Origin: CAYLRY01 sp964386535
GTDB taxonomy: Bacteria; Chloroflexota; Dehalococcoidia; Dehalococcoidales; UBA3254
Length of the DNA: 20,335 nucleotides
Direction of reading: 5' to 3'
NCBI GenBank assembly: GCA_964386535.1
Contig: CAYLRY010000050.1
Coordinates: forward strand, 1 to 20,335
The position numbers were made by a program, and so were the translations under genes. How positions within the stretch are numbered: the first letter of the stretch is position 1; the number at the start of each line of letters is the position of its first letter. Shown here one piece after another: positions 8,433 to 15,430 of the stretch. The notes below the pieces were generated by a model. That model was not told the DNA's origin. It ran no database searches and saw only the letters and a list, made by a program, of their open reading frames with translations.

Positions 8433-8438
8433 TATAAT
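8433..8438 (+). promoter_or_regulatory. -10 element upstream of the SDR gene
   Basis: A perfect TATAAT lies 31 nt before the ATG at 8470. The -35 region at 8409-8414 (CTGTAA, 18-nt spacing) is weak, so the promoter may need an activator. On the opposite strand of the same gap, TTGTAA and TATCTT spaced by 17 nt are a candidate for the divergent gene. Confidence 0.45.
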
Positions 8439-8469
8439 GGTAACCGGAAATTACGCATCGAGGTGAATC

Positions 8470-9483
8470 ATGAGCATTGAATTAAACGTCAGACCCCTGA
8501 CTGTAGAAAAGACCGGAATGAAACGCGGCGTCCTGGAAGGTGAGGTAGCCGTCATCACCGGAGGAGGCAGTAACATAGGGCTGGGGACAGCCAGATCGCT
8601 GGCCTGGTTAGGCGCTAAAGTGGTGATTGCCCAGAGAACGGCCGCCAGAGGCGAGGCAGCGGCTGATCTGATCAACCGGGAAAACAGACCGGGTACAGCC
8701 ATCTTTATCCAGACAGATGTAGCCAGTGAAGAAAGCGTCAATAACCTGGCCAAAAAAGCCGCTGAGGCCTTCGGAAAGGTGGATATACTGCTGAACAATG
8801 CCATGCAAATGGGCATCGGGGGGAACTCCATTTTATCCACCACGCCTGAAGTGCTTGACCAGCAGTATGCGGTTTCCACCCGCGGTACACTGCTTTGCCT
8901 CAGGGCTTTTGTGCCGGGCATGGTGGAAAGAAAACACGGGGTGGTGGGCTATTTAGCCTCAGGATTCAGGATGGCCAGGGGCGGCGGCAGCTATTTTGCC
9001 ATTAAAGGGGCAGCCAGCGCTATGATGTTGTCTCTGGCTGCTGAGCTGGGCGATGTAAAAAAATCAGGAGTGGCGGTCTTTATACTGGTTCCTGGGAATG
9101 TGGTAGAGGCGCCAGAGAAAACACCGGAGCGCCATAATATGTTTGCGGGCCTCAATATTGGATATGACTGGCCTCTGACACCGGAGGACTCCGGGGCATC
9201 CCTGGCCTACGCCATTGTGCATGCGGCAGAAATACACGGGTCCGGTGTAACTACCGGACAGGTGCAAAAACACATGGGCTGGCCGTTTCCCAATCCGCAA
9301 CTGGTGCCTGAGGGTGACTTTGAACGCCTGAGAGACGGGGTAGCGGTACGTATTTACGGATATATGGGGCCCGGATTTAGCCAGTCCGGGAAAATACATC
9401 CTTTAGGCAGATCAAGCTCTGTGCCCGGCGAGCTGAAGCCCTTTGTACCCCTGATGCAGGAAATTGAGGGGAACAACCCGTAA
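8470..9483 (+). CDS. short-chain dehydrogenase/reductase
   Basis: This is a classical-type SDR of 337 residues, an NAD(P)-dependent oxidoreductase. Visible motifs are the cofactor loop TGGGSNIGLG (30-39), LLNNA (107-111), probable catalytic Ser164 in LASGF, and YFAIK (Tyr175, Lys179). It is about 80 residues longer than a standard 250-residue SDR: an N-terminal lead of about 20 residues and a long C-terminal tail from about residue 265 (rich in Gly/Pro, HMGWPFPNPQLVPEG onward) that I do not recognise. AGGTGA (8461-8466) precedes the ATG. It appears monocistronic; a small hairpin follows. The substrate cannot be told from the sequence. Confidence 0.85.
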   Translation: MSIELNVRPLTVEKTGMKRGVLEGEVAVITGGGSNIGLGTARSLAWLGAKVVIAQRTAARGEAAADLINRENRPGTAIFIQTDVASEESVNNLAKKAAEAFGKVDILLNNAMQMGIGGNSILSTTPEVLDQQYAVSTRGTLLCLRAFVPGMVERKHGVVGYLASGFRMARGGGSYFAIKGAASAMMLSLAAELGDVKKSGVAVFILVPGNVVEAPEKTPERHNMFAGLNIGYDWPLTPEDSGASLAYAIVHAAEIHGSGVTTGQVQKHMGWPFPNPQLVPEGDFERLRDGVAVRIYGYMGPGFSQSGKIHPLGRSSSVPGELKPFVPLMQEIEGNNP

Positions 9484-9491
9484 AGCAACCA

Positions 9492-9509
9492 GCCCGGCTT
9501 GAACCGGGC
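9492..9509 (+). terminator. weak hairpin after the SDR gene
   Basis: GCCCGG (9492-9497) pairs with CCGGGC (9504-9509) 8 nt after the stop codon. No T tract follows directly, only ATTTTAAT some 13 nt on, so termination here is uncertain. Confidence 0.35.
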
Positions 9510-9678
9510 GAAATGAAGCCATTTTAATAATCCGCAATACAGGCATAAGTATTCAAAGTGTATTGCCTGAAAAATAGCGCAACCTTTTTAAATGGTAAGT
9601 CCGTTTCTGAAAATGGCCAGCCAAAACCGGGGATTCCACCATTATGTATAATTTTCATATTTTCCGGTAACAGGTGAA

Positions 9679-9741
9679 AATCATCCGTTCCGGCTTGCCG
9701 CCGGCACCGCGAAGGAAGAAAAAGCTTGCTGGCTGCAAGGC
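9679..9741 (+). repeat. dispersed intergenic repeat, copy B
   Basis: This is the partner of the copy at 4913-4977: AATCATCC (9679-9686) and the 14-nt core GCTGGCTGCAAGGC (9728-9741) are identical, with the intervening 41 nt clearly similar. It lies immediately downstream of the microprotein gene on the opposite strand. Confidence 0.5.
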
Positions 9742-9756
9742 CGATTCGCGCCGGGA

Positions 9757-9873
9757 TTATCTCATGGTGTTCATTCTTTTGGTATCTTTTCTTTTTTGCC
9801 AGATTGTATAGAATACTACCAGAAGAATCAATATAACTATAAAAACAATAAATATATACAAACCGGTATACAT
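9757..9873 (-). CDS. 38-residue single-pass membrane microprotein
   Basis: The frame starts at ATG 9873-9871 and stops at TAA 9759-9757. AAAAGGAG lies 5 nt before the ATG, a very good ribosome binding site. The peptide has a short N-terminus (MYTG), one continuous hydrophobic segment of about 20 residues rich in Ile, Val, Leu and Phe (residues about 5-25), then a positively charged tail (WQKRKDTKRMNTMR), the layout of an N-out, C-in membrane microprotein by the positive-inside rule. A promoter lies about 37 nt upstream. No family is recognised and no neighbouring gene explains it. The combination of RBS, promoter and a transmembrane segment makes it likely to be real. Confidence 0.6.
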   Translation of the reverse strand: MYTGLYIFIVFIVILILLVVFYTIWQKRKDTKRMNTMR

Positions 9874-9909
9874 TGTAACTCCTTTTCTTTTCGCTGATAA
9901 ATTACTTAT

Positions 9910-9939
9910 AATATATCATTTAAAGCCCAGAACTTCCAA
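9910..9939 (-). promoter_or_regulatory. promoter of the membrane microprotein
   Basis: On the minus strand TTGGAA (9939-9934) is followed by an 18-nt spacer and TATATT (9915-9910). Start of transcription would be near 9903, about 30 nt before the ATG. Confidence 0.5.
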
Positions 9940-10335
9940 TGCTAATATTATTCCGGGGGCTGATTTCAGAAGATATCCCCTGATCCGAACCTTATGGCTA
10001 TCATAACACCGGAGATAGTCTATTACAAATATCGTATATACAAGCCCAAAAAAGACAGTTGATAAAGTACATCCAACTCGTTTTGAAAAAGACCAGGTTG
10101 ATCTCCGTACTAAAAAAAATATCCGGTCCTTCTATTTTATATACGCCGGGATGCTGATATCTCCCTGTGGTTAACAGTATCCACAGGATATACTTTTTAA
10201 GGTTCTAATTTATCATGGCTGGATAAGAGGTATCCCCATATGGGCATTGCGAGTATATCACTTGCCTTCGCCTCAGGCGATAGGATAACGGGTTCCCTCC
10301 CGGGTGCTGCCTTCAGAAGCAATCTGAGCTCATCT
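9940..10335. other. AT-rich intergenic region without a recognised gene
   Basis: No supportable frame. An inverted repeat CCTGTGG/CCACAGG near 10163-10185 contains two back-to-back sequences each one base off a DnaA box (TGTGGTTAA and GTATCCACA) and is followed by CTTTTT. Farther right are a CCCATATGGG palindrome (about 10235-10244), a TCGCCT/AGGCGA palindrome (about 10268-10281) and GGG/CCC arms around 10290-10302. I recognise no riboswitch on either strand. Confidence 0.35.
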
Positions 10336-10357
10336 TTAATCAATAAAAATTGATTAA
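10336..10357. promoter_or_regulatory. inverted repeat upstream of the WYL promoters, possible operator
   Basis: TTAATCAAT (10336-10344) and ATTGATTAA (10349-10357) form a perfect 9-bp inverted repeat with a 4-nt AAAA centre. It ends 19 nt before the -35 box of the first WYL-gene promoter, a position suited to a regulator site; a role as a binding site for the WYL protein itself is a guess. Confidence 0.4.
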
Positions 10358-10376
10358 TAAAATTTTTAGTATCTTA

Positions 10377-10405
10377 TTGAATAATGCTGTATAAAACCCT
10401 ATAAT
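10377..10405 (+). promoter_or_regulatory. distal promoter toward the WYL regulator
   Basis: TTGAAT (10377-10382), a 17-nt spacer and a perfect TATAAT (10400-10405). It would give a leader of about 115 nt before ATG 10530, or a separate short RNA if transcription stops in the T7 tract at about 10449-10455. Confidence 0.6.
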
Positions 10406-10478
10406 AACCTGTAATTCCTATATAAGTCTGATGGCCGGTGCAAAAGCCTTTTTTTAACCAGCCCTAAAACGACTTATC

Positions 10479-10506
10479 TTGACGCAGCTTCATGTTATGA
10501 TATAAG
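10479..10506 (+). promoter_or_regulatory. proximal promoter of the WYL regulator
   Basis: TTGACG (10479-10484), a 16-nt spacer and TATAAG (10501-10506), placing the start near 10513 with a leader of under 20 nt that contains the SD AAAGGGGG. Confidence 0.6.
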
Positions 10507-10529
10507 CAATTCCAGCAAAGGGGGATAGC

Positions 10530-11510
10530 ATGTACCAGCATACCAGGGATACCAACCGCAGCGTCAGGTTGACCCAAATACAGCACGCCCTGCACAAAAA
10601 TCCGGAAGGCCTCACCACCCGTGACCTGGCCGGGATATGCGGCACCTCTGTACGCAACATCCAGCGTGACCTGCTGCTGCTCCAGAGCGATCTGCATATC
10701 CCCATCGAAAAAAGGAGCCATGACCGTTATGTTATCAGCCGGGACTACATACTGCCGCCGGTGGCCTTTTCCTTATATGAAACTTTAATTATTTTCCTGG
10801 CCCTCCGCCTTCTGGTGCGGCAGACGGATGAAGGGAATCCACATGTCCTGAGCGCCATCGCCAAGCTGATTTCCATTATGCCCGCGCCTCTGGCAGCCCA
10901 GTTAAGCCAGAGCATCGCTTTTTTACAGCGAAAAAAGCTTAATCCGGCTGAGCTGGAGGTCTTTGAAAAGGTGTGTATAGCCTGGGCTGCCCAAAAACGT
11001 CTGAAGATCAGCTATAGCTCCTTGCAGCATGAAAAGCTGCGGGAGTGGTGGGTGAACCCCTATTTCGTGGAAATGACCGGGGTAGGTTTTTCCACTTATC
11101 TGATCGGCTATGCTGAAAGCGGCGAACGCATGGGCATTTACACCTTTAAACTTAACCGTATAGCGCAGGCGGAGATCATAGATAAAGAGTTTGAGATGCC
11201 CCATGAAATAAAGATGGACGAGCTGCTGGGATCAGCCTGGGGCGTGATGTACGGTGAAGAAATTCCCGTTAAGCTTAAATTCTCCCCCGCAGTCACCCGG
11301 CGCGTGAAAGAGTCCGTTTGGCACCCCTCCCAGACCCTGGAGGACCTGCCGGGCGGCGGCTGTATATTGAATCTGAAGGTAGGCAGCACGGTGGAAATAA
11401 CTCCCTGGATTCGCGGATGGGGCGTGGACGTGGAAGTGCTGGAGCCGGAGGAATTGAGGGAGAAGATGAAGAAGTGGGCAGGGAAGATGAAGGAGATGTA
11501 TAAGGAATAA
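10530..11510 (+). CDS. HTH/WYL-domain transcriptional regulator
   Basis: The 326-residue protein has an N-terminal winged helix-turn-helix of the DeoR/HTH_11 kind (about residues 13-60; LTTRDLAGICGTSVRNIQRDL is the HTH core), a central WYL domain (about 145-215, with the STYLIGY strand in place of the eponymous WYL and a TFKLNRI turn) and a C-terminal WCX-type extension (about 240-320). WYL proteins bind nucleic-acid ligands and often sit beside CRISPR-Cas or other defence genes, where they activate or repress. The remnant of an old cas3 begins 20 nt after its stop, so it was probably the first gene of, or next to, the ancestral cas operon. Its base composition matches the GC-richer chromosomal genes, not the AT-richer effector genes. 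SD AAAGGGGG precedes the ATG. Confidence 0.85.
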   Translation: MYQHTRDTNRSVRLTQIQHALHKNPEGLTTRDLAGICGTSVRNIQRDLLLLQSDLHIPIEKRSHDRYVISRDYILPPVAFSLYETLIIFLALRLLVRQTDEGNPHVLSAIAKLISIMPAPLAAQLSQSIAFLQRKKLNPAELEVFEKVCIAWAAQKRLKISYSSLQHEKLREWWVNPYFVEMTGVGFSTYLIGYAESGERMGIYTFKLNRIAQAEIIDKEFEMPHEIKMDELLGSAWGVMYGEEIPVKLKFSPAVTRRVKESVWHPSQTLEDLPGGGCILNLKVGSTVEITPWIRGWGVDVEVLEPEELREKMKKWAGKMKEMYKE

Positions 11511-11530
11511 AGGAAACGAGAAGGCAGAGA

Positions 11531-11713
11531 ATAAAATATTTTTACGCAAACAATATACCTGGAGAGCCACCTTCGGAATGGCATATAATGGAAGATCATT
11601 TGAAAAATATCGACAAAACACTCAATGAACTTGCTAATCAGTTCATTGCTTCAGAATGGTAATATCTGGCCTGCATCTTACATGATATGGGAAAATATTT
11701 TGATGACTTTCAA
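11531..11713 (+). pseudogene. cas3: decayed 5' fragment of a second, I-C-like cas3
   Basis: A single frame of 61 codons reads as the N-terminus of a canonical Cas3 HD domain: KYFYANNIPGEPPSEW, then MEDHLKNIDKTLNELA, then, after a TAA stop at 11660-11662, YLACILHDMGKYFDDFQ. The order (PG-x-P-x-SEW, then a DHL helix, then HDxGKYxxxFQ) is that of type I-C Cas3 proteins. The first codon is ATA where ATG is expected, and homology stops at about 11713, roughly 70 nt before cas5. The intact Cas3 in this window differs here (it reads FHDLGKLDKDNQ and lacks the SEW block), so this is not a duplication of it. It looks like the scar of an older cas3. Confidence 0.75.
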
Positions 11714-11749
11714 ATAACAATGTGTCATTCAGTTCCAGGTTAGCACGAG

Positions 11750-11755
11750 TATAAT
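11750..11755 (+). promoter_or_regulatory. -10 element before cas5c
   Basis: A perfect TATAAT lies 28 nt before the cas5c ATG. The -35 region is poor (TTCAGT at 11728-11733 with a 16-nt spacer is the best), so the cas operon promoter may depend on an activator, for which the WYL protein is a candidate. Confidence 0.4.
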
Positions 11756-11782
11756 AATAACGATTTTCAACGGAGGAGGATT

Positions 11783-12448
11783 ATGAAGGAATATCTTATT
11801 TCTCTGGAGATTTCAGGCCCAACGGCAATGTGGACACGACCTGATACTGGTGACTGTCCGGTTTCATATCCTGCGCCGACATATTCGGCAGTTAAAGCTA
11901 TTTTTGAGTCAATTCTTTGGGGTCCTGCAGTGGAAATCATACCAACAAAAGTTGAGATATGCACGCCAATCCAGTATCACTCGTATGTTACGAATTATGG
12001 TGGTCCACTGCGAAGCGGAAAGTCCTTAAAGAATGGCAGCAGCTATCAATTATTAGCTACCGTTTTGATTGATGTATGCTACAAACTCTATGCTGTTGTC
12101 AAATCAAATAAAGTAAATAATAAACTACCTCAAAGTGCTCTAATTTGGGAAAGTAAAACTACTTCACCCAGGCACGCTTACCAAGCTATCTTCAATCGCA
12201 GATTGAGCAGAGGACAGTGTTATTCAATTCCTTCGCTTGGATGGAAAGAATTTACTCCTTCTTATTTCGGGGATTTGCGCAAAGAAACTAAAGTCGAGGA
12301 AAGTATCAGTAAAATTTCAATCCCATCTATGATGCGAGAAGTATTCCCGGGTGGATATAAATCTCAAGTGTTGTTTGTATATGACAAAGATTTGATTATT
12401 GACAAAGGTGTTTTGACTTATCCCGCAAGAGGTGAACAACTATGCTGA
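11783..12448 (+). CDS. cas5c: type I-C Cas5 (crRNA-processing endoribonuclease)
   Basis: In type I-C, which lacks Cas6, Cas5c (Cas5d) cuts the repeat hairpin and stays on the 5' handle as part of Cascade. No cas6 is present here, which fits. The 221-residue protein shows CPVSYPAPTYSAVKAIFESILW (25-46), the family's YPxxTPSAxxGxxEAI segment, and RHAYQAIFNRR (130-140) with GQCYSIPSLGWKEF (144-157), the family's KHxxxFxRRxxKGQCxxxPxLGxREF segment. The catalytic Lys-His pair of characterised Cas5d is Arg130-His131 here, a conservative change. GGAGGAGG lies 3 nt before the ATG. It overlaps cas8c by 7 nt, so they are translationally coupled. Leu/Ile codons are AT-rich compared with cas4 and cas1. 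Confidence 0.88.
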   Translation: MKEYLISLEISGPTAMWTRPDTGDCPVSYPAPTYSAVKAIFESILWGPAVEIIPTKVEICTPIQYHSYVTNYGGPLRSGKSLKNGSSYQLLATVLIDVCYKLYAVVKSNKVNNKLPQSALIWESKTTSPRHAYQAIFNRRLSRGQCYSIPSLGWKEFTPSYFGDLRKETKVEESISKISIPSMMREVFPGGYKSQVLFVYDKDLIIDKGVLTYPARGEQLC

Positions 12449-14529
12449 ATGAATTACATAATTTATCTGAAACTCTTGGTGTAATGAAAATCAATACAAA
12501 GGAATGGCACAGAGAATATAAGCTTATACCAAAAGTCACTGTAAAAGCACCCTGTATTCGCATTTGGATTAATTCAGATGGTACCATTCGCGGCTTTGAT
12601 AACATCGACGCAGAGATTGCAAAAATCATCCGCAAATATGGGAACAATCAGAACTCTTTTCCTGCATTTAATATAGCTCCTCTTTTTCGCGTAACTAATG
12701 CAGAGCATATCAAAGAATTGCAACGAGTCATCAAAAACCCCATGCTACTTGAATTGAGTAAAATCAAATCATGGTGTACGGAAGATAACTGGCGTACAAG
12801 TATAGTTCATAAGGTAGAAAACAGCATAACAAAAATTTCAACCGAACTTGAAAAACAAATCAGGTGTTCTATGAAATCTGAAAACTCATTTACAGCATTA
12901 ATTGAAAGTCTGAAGGTCTACTCGATTCCTGGCGATAGGGTATTCAGAAAGGAACTTGAAAAAGCCGTTTTTTCCAATCTGCAATCGAAAGAACAAATTG
13001 TTCTCGCACTCAAATTACTATTTTATTGTGGGAACCCGAGGGCAAGAGACCCAGCTAAAGACAGCGGGTCACTTTCAATAATGCTAGATTTTGCTGACTG
13101 GAAAAAATATGGCTGTCCGGTTGCAAACGAACAAATCACTGATTGGATCAATAATATTCTCGTTAACTCCGACATGGTCGACATTTCGGAACGGCAAAAT
13201 GATAGTAATCTAGATGCTTTTAGAATTCCGTTAGATATTCAAAACGAACCAATGCCCAGCGTTAAATTATCAGGTTTTGACGTAACGTTACGAGCTATGT
13301 TCCGTGAGCATCGTTGCCAGTATCGTTATGGTTCCATAGATGATGGCTCATATCCTATCTCTAAACTTAGCCGTTCTAAAACAAAACGTGCTTTGGAATT
13401 CATATCTGATCCCACGAAAGAGTATATAACATGGACAAGAGCGGATAATAATGAGATCTTTTTTGCTTATCCCTCAAAACTTGCCGCTGTTCCCTTAAAA
13501 TTTGCGGCACTACTTAAGGCTTCTCTTGTTGATATTAATAAACAAACAAGAGCACGGTTTGAAAATTGTGCAGAAGAATTTTTCAAAGCTTTTCATGGTC
13601 TTGAGCCCCAAAACAAACCTGATAATGTGCAAATCTTCTCCATCCGCAAAATGGATAAGGCTCGTTCAAAAGTAATGCTCACGCGCGAACTTACACCCGA
13701 GTGGTATATAAAATGTGCGCGGGATTGGCAAACGGGTTGTAAAAACGTACCTCACTTTGGATTTGCTAATGTGCAAATTCCTTTTCCTCTTGAGGTCGCA
13801 GATATCGTTAACACTGTCTGGAAACAAAATGGTGAAATTGCTACACAAGGAAAAACCACCATAAAACGCATACAGTATTACCAAGGTATAGAGCTTTTGA
13901 TTGATTCCGGAAGCGAGCAGAGTAATCGTTATTATCTGAGAATCCTTCTTAATAATGCACAAGGATTGTTTGTGTTTTTGGGCAATCAACTGCCTCGAAA
14001 AGAAAAGCCCCGTACTAAGGACATGGAAAAGTCATTTTTTAAAAGTAAAACAAGAGTACCCGAAGTTATCGCATTAATTAGTTTACTTTTGTATAAAGGT
14101 AATTGTAAAAAGGAGGACTATATGGAACATGCCGCATTTCTAATCGGACAATTGCTTAAAATTTCAGATGAATTACATGCTCTTTACTGTGAAGTTGTAC
14201 GTAACGGAGATATTCCGCCACAGCTGGTGGGAAACTCAGTCTTTGTAACATCGTCGGAAACACCGGTCAAGGCTCTTGCCATACTGTGTCAACGGATGGC
14301 TCCATATATTTCTTGGGCGAAACAATACCGTACAAAGAATGAGGAGAAAAGTCGTTTAGTGGGCTGGTATCTTAGCATATTTGAACCAATTGCAGCCAAG
14401 CTTAGTGAATTATTAAAGGTTAACACACAATTCGACGAATTTGAAAAAGCACAGGTATTTCTTGGGTATGTAGCGGACATATCCGTACGGAAAAAGACTG
14501 ATTTAGAGTTGAATCAAAACAAAGAATAA
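12442..14529 (+). CDS. cas8c: divergent type I-C large subunit Cas8c (Csd1-like)
   Basis: Cas8c recognises the PAM and holds the non-target strand in the I-C Cascade. Assignment rests on position between cas5c and cas7, on size (695 residues, at the long end for Csd1) and on the C-terminal region, where FLIGQLLKISDELHAL, SSETPVKALAILCQRM and AQVFLGYVAD follow the helical pattern of the Csd1 C-terminus. The N-terminal 500 residues show no motif I can name, so the protein is divergent. An internal AAGGAGG-ATG at codon 561 probably makes a separate Cas11c. The gene is visibly AT-richer than cas4 or cas1 (24 G+C of 60 at 13081-13140 against 31 of 60 at 18001-18060). SD GAGGTG lies 7 nt before the ATG; cas7 follows after 22 nt. 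Confidence 0.75.
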   Translation: MLNELHNLSETLGVMKINTKEWHREYKLIPKVTVKAPCIRIWINSDGTIRGFDNIDAEIAKIIRKYGNNQNSFPAFNIAPLFRVTNAEHIKELQRVIKNPMLLELSKIKSWCTEDNWRTSIVHKVENSITKISTELEKQIRCSMKSENSFTALIESLKVYSIPGDRVFRKELEKAVFSNLQSKEQIVLALKLLFYCGNPRARDPAKDSGSLSIMLDFADWKKYGCPVANEQITDWINNILVNSDMVDISERQNDSNLDAFRIPLDIQNEPMPSVKLSGFDVTLRAMFREHRCQYRYGSIDDGSYPISKLSRSKTKRALEFISDPTKEYITWTRADNNEIFFAYPSKLAAVPLKFAALLKASLVDINKQTRARFENCAEEFFKAFHGLEPQNKPDNVQIFSIRKMDKARSKVMLTRELTPEWYIKCARDWQTGCKNVPHFGFANVQIPFPLEVADIVNTVWKQNGEIATQGKTTIKRIQYYQGIELLIDSGSEQSNRYYLRILLNNAQGLFVFLGNQLPRKEKPRTKDMEKSFFKSKTRVPEVIALISLLLYKGNCKKEDYMEHAAFLIGQLLKISDELHALYCEVVRNGDIPPQLVGNSVFVTSSETPVKALAILCQRMAPYISWAKQYRTKNEEKSRLVGWYLSIFEPIAAKLSELLKVNTQFDEFEKAQVFLGYVADISVRKKTDLELNQNKE
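14122..14529 (+). CDS. cas11c: probable Cas11c small subunit from an internal start in cas8c
   Basis: Inside cas8c, AAAAAGGAGG (14107-14116) lies 5 nt before an in-frame ATG at 14122, a near-perfect Shine-Dalgarno arrangement that would be surprising by chance. Translation from it gives 135 residues identical to the C-terminus of Cas8c (starting MEHAAFLIGQLLK), a predominantly helical, basic polypeptide. In characterised type I-C systems a small subunit of about this size is made from an internal start in cas8c and lines the Cascade belly. The size, position and frame all agree. That the product exists in this organism is inference. Confidence 0.75.
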   Translation: MEHAAFLIGQLLKISDELHALYCEVVRNGDIPPQLVGNSVFVTSSETPVKALAILCQRMAPYISWAKQYRTKNEEKSRLVGWYLSIFEPIAAKLSELLKVNTQFDEFEKAQVFLGYVADISVRKKTDLELNQNKE

Positions 14530-14551
14530 AAAACTGAGGAGGAACTGAAAG

Positions 14552-15430
14552 GTGAACGAAATTAAACGCGCGACAGGACTTTTGGTTATTGAAGTTAAGG
14601 ATTCCAACCCCAACGGTGACCCGGATAGAGAAAGCGATCCACGCCAGCGGCCAAACGGACTGGGCGAAATTTCGCCTGTGTCATTTAAACGTAAGCTGCG
14701 CGATTTGGTCGAAAACAAAGATGGAGCAGTTTGGAGAAGCTTACCAGATACCTATTCGAAAAAACCTGAAAAATACTGCATTCTTGAGTCTCGTGGCAGG
14801 AATCGTGAAACCATTCAATCAGAAATGGGACAGGATTTATCAAAATTTAGCCAGAAAAACTTCCTGGAAAGTGAATTTGTGAAGAAATACTGGGACGCCA
14901 GAGTGTTCGGCAATACGTTTTTGGAGGAGCGTGCTAACAAGGAGTATATTAAAACAGGCGTTGCCCAATTCGGCGTTGGGGTCTCAATATCACCGATTAA
15001 CATTATCCGTCATACGAATACTAACAAGGCTGGGGTTCAGGAAGGTAAAAATGCTGGTATGGCACCATTAGGTTTTCGTTTTGTCGAACACGGCGTTTAT
15101 TGCATGCCGTTCTTTGTTAATCCAAATTATGCGGGAAAATCTGGCTGCACTATGGAAGATATTAACCTTTTAAAACTCCTCATTCCACATGCATATTCTG
15201 CAAATCCATCAACTATCCGTACACAGGTATATATTCGCCATGCATGGTACATTGAGCACAAGAATATACTCGGTAGCTGCCCTGACTATATTCTGATAGA
15301 GGCATTAACTCCTAAGCGAAAAGGTACCGCAACAGGGCCTTCATCCTCATGGGCTGATTACAGTGACAGCGACGGGCTTTCCAAGGAACTTAGTGAAAAA
15401 ATTGCATCCATTGTTGATTTGATGTCCTGA
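14552..15430 (+). CDS. cas7: type I-C/I-B family Cas7 backbone subunit (Csd2-like)
   Basis: Cas7 polymerises along the crRNA spacer to form the Cascade backbone. The 292-residue protein has the Csd2/Csh2 hallmark DSNPNGDPD (17-25), then GLGEISPVSFKRKLRDLV, and the mid-protein GVAQFGVGVSISPINIIRHTNT, matching the family's GPVQFGxxRSxxPI...HTITR segment in a diverged form. It starts with GTG, supported by GAGGAGG (14536-14542) at 9 nt; no better ATG is near. Its stop overlaps the cas3 start by one base (TGATG), so translation is coupled. Composition is AT-rich like cas5c and cas8c. Csd2 versus Csh2 affinity cannot be settled by eye. Confidence 0.85.
   Translation: MNEIKRATGLLVIEVKDSNPNGDPDRESDPRQRPNGLGEISPVSFKRKLRDLVENKDGAVWRSLPDTYSKKPEKYCILESRGRNRETIQSEMGQDLSKFSQKNFLESEFVKKYWDARVFGNTFLEERANKEYIKTGVAQFGVGVSISPINIIRHTNTNKAGVQEGKNAGMAPLGFRFVEHGVYCMPFFVNPNYAGKSGCTMEDINLLKLLIPHAYSANPSTIRTQVYIRHAWYIEHKNILGSCPDYILIEALTPKRKGTATGPSSSWADYSDSDGLSKELSEKIASIVDLMS

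Noticed and set aside
10230..10330. Riboswitch-like GC-rich palindromes before the WYL gene
   Set aside because: Short palindromes are present, but no conserved core of a known class could be matched on either strand, and the stretch lies upstream of both promoters.
11531..11782. Functional split cas3'' upstream of cas5c
   Set aside because: The frame has an internal TAA, no proper start codon, and ends before most HD ligands, so it cannot encode a working nuclease.
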